64,000 nt of DNA from Heliocidaris tuberculata (GCA_025618425.1 CM046851.1:30795754-30859753); one strand, 5' to 3'. Positions 35,810-48,300 are shown, numbered from the stretch's first letter. Notes: generated from the sequence alone by a model not told the origin. Translations and numbers: made by a program.

Positions 35810-38800
35810 CTATAAAGCAAGGAAGAAAGAAATGTGTATGGATAATATACATTTCAAGGTCATATACATATCATTACTTACTTTTCATATTTCTACATGC
35901 ATATTTCACCAAAAGTATCAGGCTCCATGTTAAAATTTCCTCAATTTGTCCCACTGTGGACTGGGATAGCTCATGTTTTAAATGCTGATGCATACTGTAT
36001 GGTCTGAGCCATGATGACACTGCACTGACCTATTATTATTCATTTCATTAGTTGATGTCAGACATATGTCAATGCATACCGGTATGTATTGATGTAATGA
36101 GTTTCACTCATATTTAGATTTTTATGCTATTTTACTTGTGAAATAAACTAAATAGCATATAAAACAGCATCTTTTAAAACTGAAATTTGAATAGTAATGT
36201 AAAAAATACAGTTGAAAAAAGTAGGTTTTTTTCATTTGATAACTTAATAGTTCTTAGCTTTTTAAAAACATTTTAAAGTGCACCAAACAAGTTCCTTCCT
36301 AAACCTTGATTATTTTAATACTCACATGGTCCAGGTCTAGGTCCACCCATGATGAAACCAGGTGGTCCTCTTGGGTGTGGTGGTCTCATAAGACCAGCAC
36401 CAGGAGGCATTGGACCACCAGGGAATGGTCCATTAGGATTGTAGCTATTGGGAGGAGGTACACGTACACCTGTACCAGGGGGACCTGGGGGACCACCTGG
36501 GCCTGGTGGATGGGTACCTGGAGGTCCACTGGTATTGGAGAAGGGATTGTGTGCAATTTTACCAGCCTGGAATGCAGCAGCTGAAAGTAAGAACAATGAG
36601 AACAAAATATGAAGTGAGGAAGACATAGACTACTGTGTTAGATGGATTAAGAAAAGAAAGGAAAGGAAAGCGGAGAGATGACAGTTGTAGAGACAGAAAC
36701 AGTGATGGAGAGTAGAAAGACAAAGAAAAAGGGAAATACATGTACCTGTATCATTGAGTTTGTTCACAAGATAGAAATATTGTGCCAAATCTCATCATCT
36801 ACATACTTTCTTGGCTTGCACTGAACTGGTGGGTAGCGTCACCTCGCATCGACTGGAACGCCACCATTCTTCCAAAGCCCCCCCCCCCCCCCCCCCCCCC
36901 CCCCAGTTTTGCCAAAAGGGTGCATTGACTTTTTCGAAATATTGTTATTATTATTATTATTATTATCAGTAGGGGGGGGGGGGCTTTGGATGAATGGTGG
37001 TGGCGTTCCAGTCGTGACCCGACGTTACCCACCCTTTCGGTACGAGCCTACTTTCTTTTACAATACATCTCATGACCAGTACTAAATGTTGCCTTTAAAA
37101 GAACTTGTTTTATCAATGAGGGATTGTGCTTGTATTACAAGAACTTGTTTTATCTCAATGAGGGATTGTGCTAGTACTACAAGAACTTACTTGTTTTATC
37201 AATGAGGAATTGTGCTTGTACTACAAGAACTTACTTGTTTTATCAATGAGGGATTGTGCTTGTACTACAAGAACTTACTTGTTTTATCTCAATGAGGGAT
37301 TGTGCTTGTACTACAAGAACTTACTTGTTTTATCAATGAGGGATTGTGCTACTACTACAAGAACTTACTTGTTTTATCAATGAGGGATTGTGCTTGTATT
37401 ACAAGAACTTGTTTTATCTCAATGAGGGATTGTGCTAGTACTACAAGATCTTACTGTGCTAGTACTACAAGAACTTACTTGTTTTATCAATGAGGGACTG
37501 TGCTTGTACTACAAGAACTTACTTGTTTTATCAATGAGGGATTGTGCTTGTACTACAAGAACTTATATACTTGTTTTTATCAATGAGGGATTGTGCTTGT
37601 ACTACAAGAACTTACTTGTTTTATCAATGAGGGATTGTGCTTGTACTACAAGAACCTATATACTTGTTTTTATCAATGAGGGACTGTGCTTGTACTACAA
37701 GAACCTATATACTTGTTTTATCAATGAGGGACTGTGCTTGTACTACAAGAACTTACATACTTGTTTTTATCAATGAGGGATTGTGCTTGTACTACAAGAA
37801 CTTACTTGTTTTATCAATGAGGGATTGTGCTTGTTCCTCCATCCATTTCTGGTAGTATATCCTCACATTCTCTTTGTGTTTTCTTCCATTGCAGTGTGTC
37901 TTTCGTACTGATGGCTACAACAAAAGCAATAAACAAAATTAAAATAACCTGCACAAGAAATTTAAAACACAACTTTATCAAACCACATTCATTGAACAAC
38001 TTAAAAACGATGGATAAAAAATAAGCCCAATCACTGATACTCTATAAATATGATGTACATGTATTGCCACAATTATCCAAGATCAATGCTTGTTTGTAAC
38101 TCCACATCACAGGCCCAACAGGTATGTGTACATTTTCCAGTAAAATAGCATTTCAAATCAATGTTAGTCTCAGATAAAAGAAATAAATTATTAAAGAGGG
38201 GCAGACAATCCTGGGAGTCTGAACTCTTCGTCCTCTTAAAATATGTACAAAAAGTTTTAAAAGCCACTTTTCAAAGGTTATATCAATGTGAACATGTAGC
38301 ATATTCTTAATTCAATTTCTAGGTTAAACGTGATATAATTTCCAAATTACAGCACTTAGAAAATGCAATGCATCTTTTTATATGTATGTATGTTCTGATA
38401 TAACAAGATAATGGGTATAACAAGGAAAATCCGTCGGTCCCACCGGCCTCGTTACATCGAGTTTCCCCTGTACAATAAAGAGGGACTTACTGAGTCATGT
38501 GTAAGATAGGTATCACAGTAGTCACAGTAGTACCTGTATGGTGAAAGAGGAGAACACAACACATTTTGTTAATTTTACTAGAATAATAATCCGGATTCAT
38601 ATTTCAAAAAATTAGAGAAATAATGTCACTAATTACTTTACAAATATTATCATGGATTGACTGAACACAATGTGAGCACTATCCCCACTCAAAGTATTCC
38701 TTCAATCAGTGAAAAAAATAAGCGGGGGCTAAGGGCGATTAGCCCCTGAAACTCTTGAAAAAGCCACCATAAATGAAAAAAGAGCCACCGTCAAATAATA

Positions 38801-40799
38801 ATTCTGCCCTTGGGTCGTAGTGCATTAAAATCTCTAAACACAATAGGTGGACTACGAAGAAGCCCTCGCGAAAGAAATTTTAATTATACTGCCTTCAATA
38901 TGATCATCAATCATGAGAGCATAGGGCAAATACAATATTTGTTTTATCATCCCATTTCTTTATGGTGTATGGAGGTGCATAAATTAAAGGGGAAATCAAC
39001 CTTGATGTCAAAGTTGATTTTCATAATATAAGAACAAAAAATAAGGGTAGGAGATCAGTGAAAGTTTGAGGAAAATGAACAAAGGGTAAGAAAGCCTATA
39101 AATTTTGGAGTTTTCATCAGCACAAAATTAATTGGTAAAGTCCTCTATAATCTCTCTTGTGTTATAAATATTCCTTTCTTTTCTAAGTTGCTGATGGAGG
39201 AATCTATTCAATAGTGAGGATGTGTGCAATAATCCATGTTATATCTATGTTATATTTTCTGTGGAGCAAAATGGTATTGTAATATTTGGTCAACAACCTT
39301 TCACTGTTATATTTCTCTTATGTTTCTTCTTCTTTTTTTTTTTAAGAGCCAAATTGATGTCTCAGTGGACTTCCCATCTAATTCTAGCTGAGGCTCAAAC
39401 TGAAGATCTTTTCATAGATAACCACTTTACTAGAACACTTATAGACTGCATGCTGCAAGAACTACATGTACATTGTATCGTAGTACAAACATGTACATGT
39501 AGACTTGCAGCTTATAGGCCAAGTAAAATTGATTCCTAGTTTCTCGTCCAGATTTTTTCAAATCTAGAGGACGGGGTTTCATTTTATTTGATATTTGATA
39601 TTTTTCCTGCACATAAAAATGCTGCAGGGTCAATTTCACACAAATGTATCATCTTGATTTCATTTGTACATGTACTTGAGAGGCTGAAAACAAAGTAAAA
39701 ATGCATATTAATGATTCTTGTTACGTCGTTGTCTTCATGTCCTCAGATTATTATTTCATTTTAGAACAAAAATATTGAGAGGGCTGAAAAAAAAGGGAAG
39801 GAGGGGAAGAGAAACTAGGAATTCATTTTATTAGGCCCATCGATCTCTACCCACTGGATAAAGCAACACCCTCAACGTTCAAAGCAACCCGGCGCGACGC
39901 GTCGCCATGCTTGGGCTCGCAGAAAAACAACGCTGCAGTACTATTTCAATACAATTTTATGCATTTTTAGAATCAAATAATTCAGCACTGTTAAGTCTTT
40001 TCCACGAATTATTTGCAAAATCAGGCAAAACAAGTGTATCTGTACAAATTCTAGGGGCGATTTAATGTGACAATTAGTATAATGTCTTTTATAAGTAAAC
40101 AATCAAATCACGTATCTTTCGAATAGGAGTACACTGGGTTCGTACGCAGCAGGCGATGTCTCACGCTATGTCCCACGCGGTCCCACGCACTGTGTTTGAG
40201 TGAGGGCTCCTAATTTTGGTTGTGCGGGTGCCTCAACTGCTCGCATAGAGCCGTGCATACGATGTGATATCCACGTAAATGGAGATCGATGATTAGGCCT
40301 TAGTATACACTGCCTAAGAGATTGAAAACTTTAAGGGCAAATTCACCAAAAATACAAATGCACACTGTGCTTATTCTTAAAGGTGAATTAGTTCCTATTT
40401 GTGTGTCTACAAGATTTCACACCAATAAAGGTGAGGGTCTGAGGGAAATAATCAAAAAGACACATCTTAAAAATGTCAGGTTTCCAAGCACCAACTATGT
40501 CCTGTGGGATACCTTTTTTGTGACAATGTGACATATATTACAGAGTCATATATGAATGACATCACAAGCCCTAAGCGGTGATACCGTGGTGTCATGGAGT
40601 ATGCAGCCGGCCAAAATACCGGTAGTGAGCCATCAGCGCTTTATTTCTATTTTCTTCCCTCAGTGATACCACAGTACCACCGCTTAGGATTGTGATGTCA
40701 TTCATGTATAAATCTGTGAATACTGAAATTAGGCAGTATCCACAGATTTATGTACCGACTACTGCATCACGTTTTGCAAATGTCTTTTCTTCTTCTTCT

Positions 40800-40832
<33 letters not shown>

Positions 40833-43800
40833 GGGCAGCAAGTTATATTTTTCGATCAATACAATTAACCAACAGCTATTCTAGGTCAAGAGGTCTCATG
40901 TCTACTTGACTGTGTAGATCTACATGTAATGTTAGATCTAGTTCAATATTTCTTAGGCAAACGACCAGAGTTTAATAATTGTGAGATGTTTCTTGTTTGT
41001 GTATTTATAACTTGACATGTCCAGGGAAGATTTTACTACAGCTGAACGCCTGCTTTGACGATTCACTTTTTAATTACTGTAATTAGCTATTTGATAAGAC
41101 TGAACTATTGGTGTTCTTGGTGAAATATTGTTTATCCCTCTTTTTTTTTCCATTTCAGTTGGAAACATTCTTTTTTATAATATGGCTTTAATGGCATTCA
41201 TCCGCATTCATCCTGTTATCTTTTTGTTCTGTTGACTTATAACTGATAAAAAAAAAATTACAGGCCATTGAAATGAACAAATATTAATTTGTGCATCTTT
41301 TCTTCATTGCGGTATAACAGAAAGAATAAAGTCAACTCTCTATAATTACTGTGGATACAAGCAAAATACTTGGCCTGATAAGGCTTGTTCACATATGAGC
41401 CATTTGTCAACGAGACATTTACCTTGGCACAAAAAGAGTACATGTTCACTTGTTTTGTATTTTGGTCAATAAAACTTCTGAAATTCCACCAGTAGGCCTA
41501 CATGTATACCAAACCATCACCGAAAATCTAACCATAGACATTTCCAATTCAATTTTCTGACCTTTTGTCAGAATTTTTAGTGTTAATAGCTGGAAATCTT
41601 ACGGAACTTACAGTAATCTTCTTAAGTATCAAGCGACATGTCACGGCGACAAATCACTCATTAATTTTGTGAGCAAGCCTTTATAGTTGTCTGCATTCGT
41701 ACTAAGAAAAGTTACAATAAATCAAATTCTCTTTCAATAAACCAGAAACGATTTATGTTATAGAGAGTTCACAGTAAGGCATTTATCATAATAAAATGAC
41801 ATTACAAAAATTTGTAATTTAAGATGTTCCCATCGGGACTCGGACTCGGACTCGGATGTCCAGGACTTGGGACTCGGATGCCAGGACTCGGACTCGGACT
41901 CGGATGGGATGGACTCGACTACAGCACTGCTTTCTATGGACACAAAGAACCTGTTACATTGACAATGGAGTTGGTCAAGCCAGGTTCCCTGGTCAAGCTG
42001 ACCACATTTGTGCTTTTTGTTGTGCTGTCCTTGGATCTATGTGAAACAAGTACTGAATGTGAACGCAACTGCACATTATATAAATTGCAATAGCACAAGG
42101 CCCCCACTAAGTACTCCACAGACTAAATATGGTGGACACTAGGGCAATAGGATAATTTGTTATTATCCTAACTCATCGGCGACTTTCCAGTTACAACTTT
42201 CTGGTGATATTCACCCCAATCCTGGCCCCGAAAACTGTAGAGACGTCCAGCACAATCACAAATTCAATTGTGCCCTTCTAAATGCCTGTAGTCTGGTGAA
42301 TAAACTTCTTAATTTGAAGACTCTGGCTGTAACTGACAAAATTGATATTTTCTTCATCACAGAAACATGGTTAAGTGATTGCATGTACTCGATAGCGAAT
42401 TACTTCCTCCTGAATATCACATATTCAGGAGAGACAGAAACTGTAATGGAGGAGGGGTTCTGTTTGGATGCAACAAAACCCTCATTTCGTTATGTCCTTG
42501 CGATTTTGATATACCGCATGATGATCCAAAATTTAAATGTTGCGAGCTGCTGTGGACACAAATCATTCTTCCTAATAGCCAATGCAAAATCCTGTTTGGA
42601 ACATTGTACAGACCTCCCTCTTGCAGTGCTAATAATTTCTGTGAGGCTCTGATTTCTTCACTCAATTGAATAGCTCCTGATATTCACAAGTTTAAAGCGC
42701 TTATTCTAACTGGTGATTTTAATTTACATCTCTCTACTGATACAGATGGAAATTCAATAGTAGGCCCGAGTCGAGTCGGTCGGTCCACCGGCGCCCGACC
42801 GATGCAGCCGGCCACCGGTGCAATTTCATGCACACCGGCGGACCGATGAAATAAAGAAATACATAAGAAATTCACAGTGTCAAAGACTTTGAAAATTAAC
42901 CAGTTTTAAGAACTAAATTTCCTTATTTATATTAAAACTTTCACATGATATTAAATTTCAATCCTTTAATCAACCAAGTGGGACTATGGAAATAAGATCA
43001 TCGAGCAAGATTTCTCAATTTTCTTCCTTGAATTTATCGGCCCGTATTATTGTTGAATTCTGTGTGAGCGCTGCTGGTACGATTCTGCGCCCCTTGCCCC
43101 GAGATGGCGCTAACTCCAGGCTAACTTTAGTGGAGTAATTACGAATTGCAAACAAACAGATAAAAGATGGCAGCGCCCATACAGAATGCAACAATACAGA
43201 ATGCAACAATATCATAATGTTATGGGCCGATAAATTCAAGCAAGAAAATTGAGAAATCCTGCTCGGTAATCTTATTTCCATAGTCCCACTTGGTTAATTA
43301 ATGGTTTGAAATTTAATATCATGAGAAAGTTCTAATATAGATAAGGGAATTTAGTTCTTAAACTGGATGATTTTCAAAGTCTTTCATTAACACTGAATTT
43401 CTTTATGTACCGGTATTTCTTTATTTCAACGGTCTGCCAGTCTCCGCCGAAAAATCACCGGCGGGAGCCGGTCAAAAAAAACAAAACGTTATGACTCAAG
43501 CCTACTTGTAATATACATGTAAATATTATGTTCTTTTAAGATCTCTCATGTTTTCCCTCTTCAACAATCAAAAACATGCTACTTTCCCGATGCGGGCGGC
43601 GCGTTATATGCAGCTTTTTTGCACCGCATATTTTTTCATGAAATTTCATAGGTCCGCCGGTCTCCGCCGAAAAATCACCGGCGGGCACCGGTCAAAAAAA
43701 AAACCGTTATGACTCAGGTCTATTCAATAGCACTCAACAAAATTTCTGAGGAAGTCCTGAATATTACATGTACATCCTCTTTTGGACTGTCCCAGCTTGT

Positions 43801-46734
43801 ACAGTTCCCAACCAGACGAGGGAAAAACCATCGTTATTCGATCCTTGATACTGTGTTTTGCAGTAACGTTGATCTTATTTCTAACATTTGTCCCAGACCA
43901 GGAACTGGAAAGAGTGATCATGATTCAGTTCGGTTTGAACTGACACTCTGTTCTAGAGCGCAATCACTGCCTCGCTCGTTTTGGCAATTTCACAAGGCAG
44001 ATAAATATGACTTTCAAAGAACAATTCAAACAATTCCATGGGACCTTTTTGTCGATGAAAATGATATTGATGTCACACGGGATAACTTTACAATGCTATT
44101 GCATGCGGCCATTAGTGATGTAGGCAAAAGGTCCGCGACGGAAGCCATGGATCACCGCAGATATCGTTCATCTCTCCCGAAAAAAGAAACGTGCCTACCG
44201 CAAAGTGATTTCAAAAAAACATAATAGAACATTGTGGGAGAAGTTTCAAAGACTGAATAAGGATATGAATAAACTCACTAAACAATCTTACAATGATTAC
44301 TGTATCTGCAGTCCCTGGCATTGAATTCAGCTCGTGATCCTAAGTGATTTTGGACTTTCGTGAACTCTCAAAGAAAGAAATCTAATGTTTCATCTTTTAC
44401 ATACAATGATGAACCTATAGAAACTGTTGGAAACTTTTCTGTACCACAGTCAGAGACATGGAATGATGATTTTGAGTCTTGTGTGTCCCACTTTTGAATG
44501 ACCTCTCTTAAGTGTTTTGAGATAGGCGAGGGAGATGTCCTTAAAGAAATAATGAGATTGAAATCTAACAAGCCCCCCTGGCCCAGATGGCATCTCCCCA
44601 AACTTTCTTAAACTTGCCGATGCTACTATCACTCCAATCTTAACAAAAATTTTCAATTTAAGCCTGAAGCTGGGTTCGGTACCCAGGTCTTGGAGACAAG
44701 CTTATGTGACCCCGCTCCATAAGAGCGGTGATCGTAACCGGATTGAAAATTATCGGCCAGTATCACTTTGCTCAATACCTTGTAAAATGCTTGAACGTCT
44801 AATTGTGATTAAGCTCCTAAGTCATTCCCAAAGTTACAAGATTATTCCCGATTCCCAACATGGTTTCCTCCCAAGGCGGTCATGTACAACACAAGCCGCT
44901 ACCCTCTTTTACAATTGGGCAAAAGCTTTGAACCAGTCCAAGCCGCCAAGAGTTGATGCGATTTTCTTGGACTGGTCCAAGGCATTTAACAAAGTGAATC
45001 ATTTCAAGCTTATCCAAAAACTTCACAATTATGGTATCTGCGGCAAATTGCTGTGTTGGATACGTTCTTTCCTCTCAGATCGGCAACAGTGTGTCTTGTT
45101 TGAAGGGGTAAAATCCGATTGGATACAAGTTTCTTCCGGCGTGCCACAGGGTCCCGTTATCCGACCAATCCTATTTAATTATTTTACAGCCGATTTACCC
45201 GACACTGTCTCATCCCCCCTCCCAAAATAAGCTGATGATACAGTTTTGTATCGTGAAGTTATACCGACGACTCTCATTTGTTGCAAGCTGACTTGATTAA
45301 CATAATTCTGTGGTGTGTTAGCAATGACATGGTCCTGAATTCATCTAAGTGTAAAGTAATGCACGTAACTAGATCTCGTAAATTAGTACCTACTGTTTAC
45401 TCTACTGATGGAAAACCACACCATGTTCAATATGTTGTATTTTAAATATTTTAAAATTCTTTTAGGTGATCCCCAGGCATTGGCTGGTGCTATATCATGT
45501 AAATCTTTATACTGTGATTCTGTTCTGTTATTTTTGTGATGTTTTCTATGTACATATTAACATATATTTGTATTATCTTGCCTGGAAATAAAATAAATAA
45601 AATAAATAAATAAACAAAATTGCTCTAAAGTCTAAACAAGATTTAATTTTCTTAAATTTGCTAGATTACCCGATTCAGGGACTGATGCAGGCTAACTCGG
45701 CACTAGGGCGAACTCGGCCTTGGCGGAAAATCGCGGCTGAGTGGCCCCAGAGAGTTAAATTGATCGTAAACACTTGTGTTGAATTTCGCATTTAATTATA
45801 CATTTCAAAACGCTTAAATTCAAATTATTTGATAACAATATGTAAAATGATTAGCAAAGAAATATTGATTTCAAGAAATAAATTATACAAAACATGAAAT
45901 TCAAGGCTAAAAAAGGGTACGGTGCGTAGCGTGGACTTCAACTCTTGAAACATAGTCACGCGCAGTGCCGAGTTCGCCCTAGTGCCGAGTTAGCCCGACC
46001 CCCTCCTCAACTAGTGTCTTACATACATGTAGACATGTCTAGATATGCTTCAATTTGAGGTTTCACAGTTGAAAGTGAAAATTTAAATAATTATATGGCT
46101 AGAGAGTAGAGTGCCCACACGCGTAAAAGTCTGTGCGATTCTGATAAAACAAAACTCGCAACGAACACATTTTCATCTTTCTTATAGCAATAGACATTCA
46201 TGCAAGAAGCGAGTCAAAATACTGAAAAAAAGGTCTTATTACAGACATTTTATTCACAAACCTCAAAATGTTGTCTTTCACGTCAAAACTCCCGAATTGC
46301 GTGTAAAATGAATGAGTGCGCAGACATGGGCACCATTGTTTTTTCAATGTTTGAAATAACACGGACACCGTTTCTTGTGAAAATGACATTGTTCTTGCTC
46401 TAAATTCTAATTTTGATGAATTTCACACACTTGCTCTTATATCAGGAATAGAGTCTAACATTAGAGGAATATTAAAGAAATTCTTTCAGAAATTCATTTT
46501 CAGGTCAAATCTAAGGTGCGCAGACATAGGCTCCCCATCATACTAGAACACAGCACTAACAAGTAACATTCGCTATTTCCAATTCTAACTTCAAAATAGT
46601 CTGATGCCTTGCCCTGGCCTTGGCATGCTTGGATTGGAAGTTGGAGTGATGGAACCACTCCTCTCCGCAAAGATGTTTCTAATTCTATGTTCATATAATA
46701 CATAGGCTATACGATAGTATACTCACTTGGGCAT
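35784..46734 (-). CDS. SNRPC: U1 small nuclear ribonucleoprotein C (U1-C), five coding exons
   Basis: U1-C is the U1 snRNP zinc-finger protein that stabilises U1 pairing with 5' splice sites. Minus-strand exons: 46727-46734 (ATGCCCAA), 38491-38533, 37806-37914, 36326-36580, 35784-35809. All junctions are GT-AG and in frame; total 441 nt including the stop, 146 residues against about 159 in vertebrates. The start is [17 protein letters not shown], followed by the zinc-finger ligands C6, C9, H24, H30 and the helix [14 protein letters not shown]. The rest is a Pro/Gly/Met-rich tail ([15 protein letters not shown]...). The first coding exon has only 8 nt and sits 8.2 kb from the second. The last exon (LMRPMGPL then stop) is short and least certain. 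The family call is firm for exons 2-4. Confidence 0.9.
36326..36580 (-). CDS. SNRPC: SNRPC coding exon 4
   Basis: 255 nt; starts [14 protein letters not shown] (first codon split with exon 3) and continues as a Pro/Gly-rich tail ending GGPRPGP. Acceptor TTTCAG|CTGC, donor CCAT|GTGAGT. Confidence 0.93.
36828..37033. mobile_element. Foldback MITE with poly-C/poly-G arms in SNRPC intron 3
   Basis: The left arm ggtgggtagcg...ggaacgccaccattctt ends in C27; the right arm begins G11 and reads ctttggatgaatggtggtgg...ttacccacc. The loop includes (TTA)n. Confidence 0.8.
37090..37805 (-). repeat. Minisatellite seeded by SNRPC exon 3 end and donor
   Basis: About fifteen further copies of the exon 3 end (sense GCACAATCCCTCATTGATAA) followed by AACAAGTAAGTTCTTG or a variant, 43-52 bp per unit. 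Some copies carry ACAAGTATATAAG instead of AAGTAAG, and some lack the extra GTAA. One unit near 37440-37460 is truncated. Confidence 0.93.
37806..37914 (-). CDS. SNRPC: SNRPC coding exon 3
   Basis: 109 nt encoding [17 protein letters not shown] through QAQSLIDKT, with zinc ligands H24 and H30. Donor ACAA|GTAAGT; the last 25 nt plus the donor seed the neighbouring array. Confidence 0.95.
38491..38533 (-). CDS. SNRPC: SNRPC coding exon 2
   Basis: 43 nt encoding [14 protein letters not shown] with the first two zinc ligands. Acceptor ATACAG|G, donor TCA|GTAAGT. Confidence 0.92.
40547..40710. mobile_element. 164-bp foldback MITE in SNRPC intron 1
   Basis: Arms atgaatgacatcacaa...ctaagcggtgatacc and the complement ggtaccaccgcttagg...ttgtgatgtcattcat. 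Non-coding. Confidence 0.75.
40810..40830. repeat. Poly-G tract (G21)
   Basis: Run of G after a T-rich stretch, in SNRPC intron 1. From 38780 to 42160 I see otherwise only short repeat fragments and the minisatellite at 41830. Confidence 0.9.
41830..41912. repeat. CGGACT minisatellite
   Basis: Imperfect hexamer array (ggactcggactcggactcgg) in two blocks. Confidence 0.85.
42170..45610 (+). mobile_element. Degenerate APE-type non-LTR retrotransposon (CR1/L2-like)
   Basis: Located in SNRPC intron 1, opposite to the gene. Near 42195-42240 a frame reads [13 protein letters not shown], a 2A-like motif. The endonuclease follows ([31 protein letters not shown]), then a [13 protein letters not shown] segment, then the reverse transcriptase at about 44690-45240 ([49 protein letters not shown]; an ADDT motif just after a stop). 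It is broken by several stops and frameshifts and by a nested element at 42761-43721. The 3' end is an AAATAA repeat (45586-45615). No intact protein remains. Confidence 0.88.
42761..43721. mobile_element. Nested DNA transposon (hAT-like, non-autonomous) with 9-bp direct repeat
   Basis: 961 bp between two copies of ATTCAATAG (42752-42760 and 43722-43730). Removing it with one copy restores the retroelement frame across the junction. Ends read TAGGCCCGAGTC and, reverse-complemented, AGACCTGAGTC. Internal inverted arms lie around 42978-43035 and 43215-43300 (caagtgggactatggaaata and its complement). An end of similar sequence is at 50541-50560. hAT is suggested by the 8-9-bp target. Confidence 0.75.
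45690..45997. mobile_element. MITE with 'CTCGGCACTAGGGCGAACTCGG' ends, copy 2
   Basis: 308 bp; same terminal sequence as 6182-6515 with the interior inverted relative to it. Lies just 3' of the retroelement. Confidence 0.8.
46727..46734 (-). CDS. SNRPC: SNRPC coding exon 1 (8 nt)
   Basis: AAG-ATGCCCAA|GTGAGT on the minus strand; with exon 2 (G-TACTAC) it gives M-P-K-Y-Y-C, as expected for U1-C. Chosen because the exon 2 phase requires an upstream ATG-CCN-AA and this is the match I found with a good donor. Confidence 0.75.
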
Positions 46735-46920
46735 CTTGAAATCTGCTTCAGTTCAATGTATAAAAAAGTAGGAATATAGGCCTATAGCTTTTAATTCCGG
46801 CACAATTTCTTACGCTGGAATTCGAGTGCGATGCAATACCAAAGATCAGAGTGTACGTAGTCTAGTCGTAGAGTGCTAGTTGCTCAGTCCCGATATATAA
46901 AGCACGCGTGTAAATTTATT
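46735..46920 (-). promoter_or_regulatory. SNRPC: Probable SNRPC 5' UTR and promoter
   Basis: A TATA-like tract TTTATATAT (minus strand, about 46893-46901) lies about 160 bp upstream of the ATG. No initiator can be fixed from sequence alone. Confidence 0.35.
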
Positions 46921-47126
46921 GGTATACCAGTCCGGAACCTGAAGCTAGCCCAAGCGATCCTCGGGTCAATCTAGACACGTTGCCAATTTGAAGAAGGCGA
47001 TAAAACTAAATAGTGCAGTTGTACGTGGGCCGAGTTGGTTCATTCAAGAGGGGTCAAGTCATTGGCATAACACGAAGGAGGATACAGCGTACAATTACAA
47101 GCATATTTAGGGGGAAATGCCCGGGG

Positions 47127-47855
47127 TGGGGGGGGGGGGGGGGGGTGAGGGTACTGGACCCCAAAAGTGGTAGGTATGTGCCACTGGCAAGCAGGCGCGC
47201 CGGAAGCAGTTTGGAATGGGGGGGGGGGGGGGCAAACATTCAAGGGGGCTCACCTTTCAAGGGCTCATGTCTTAAGCTTCTCACCCCTAAAAAAACAAAA
47301 ACGCTTTCCCACCCTCTCACAACAATACAGACGCACGTACACACCTTTCAGAATATTTCGCTATTAAACACGTCTAATACAAAACCTCCACTACGTTAAA
47401 GTTAAAAGTTTGAATGCTTTATCTGTCTTCAGTGATCTCCATGAATACGAAAAATGAATACAAAGGCTTACAATTACGTAATAAAGCAATCAAGCTTTTA
47501 ATATACACACGATTTTTAAAAAAGTGTAGTGAAATGCTCTTGGATACGTTCTGCGACTAGAAGCCAATATCATTCTTTGAGGGTGTCAGTGTGTCTTATG
47601 ATGTAATACTTTGTAATCTAAAATAAATTAAAATATGTTTAATCAAGTAGGAATACCATATACTGTTAAACTACATGTATGTAGGTACTAGTTACAAAGA
47701 GACATGAAATTTAAAAGAAATGTTACATAATATTACATAGGTAATAAAAGTTTTGATCAATGTGATTGAGTGTAACGCCCTCTGGCTGCAAATACAAACG
47801 TGATAGTGAATCGGCGCACTCTTCATAATAATTATAATAAAAAATGTTAGTAATA

Positions 47856-47894
<39 letters not shown>

Positions 47895-48300
47895 TAAAAT
47901 ACTAACATGCTGCATATCATAATTATATAAAGAAGTTTCTTTTCTCACAAGTGAATGTGATTCTGCTTACTCTTGATGATGAAAATGATAACAACACTAC
48001 TACTACTACTAATAATATTAATAATAACAAAAATTATAAAAGTAATAATGATAATAAACAGTGGTTAGGTAGCGCATATGATGACCACAGAGAAAGAACC
48101 TTCTTTTATTTGAATGGAATAACATTTGCGATGTGATTCAATTCAGGTTTTATTTTTGTTTTTCTTTTTGGTTCCCCCTCCAATTTTACTCCTTTACTAC
48201 TGATTTTGGGTTTTTTTTTATGGGGGGGGGGGGGGGGGGTAAAAATGCATTTTGCCCCCCCCCCCCCCACTTCCGGCGCCTATGCTGGCAAGACAAAAAG
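47127..48300. other. Intergenic repeats: poly-G pieces and microsatellites
   Basis: Includes a terminal piece of the poly-G-capped MITE (47127-47195), G16 at 47218, (AATAAT)n at 47850-47893, an AT-rich trinucleotide stretch at 47995-48060, G18 at 48222 and C14 at 48257. No gene. Confidence 0.6.

Noticed and set aside
36306..36584. Trp/Thr-rich frame on the plus strand
   Set aside because: Antisense shadow of SNRPC exon 4.
37168..37855. Leu/Tyr/Thr-rich frames with repeated LVLQELTCF on the plus strand
   Set aside because: Antisense reading of the SNRPC exon 3 donor array; not a repeat protein.
43709..45230. Two long frames as independent host genes
   Set aside because: They are endonuclease and reverse-transcriptase parts of a decayed retroelement with stops between them.
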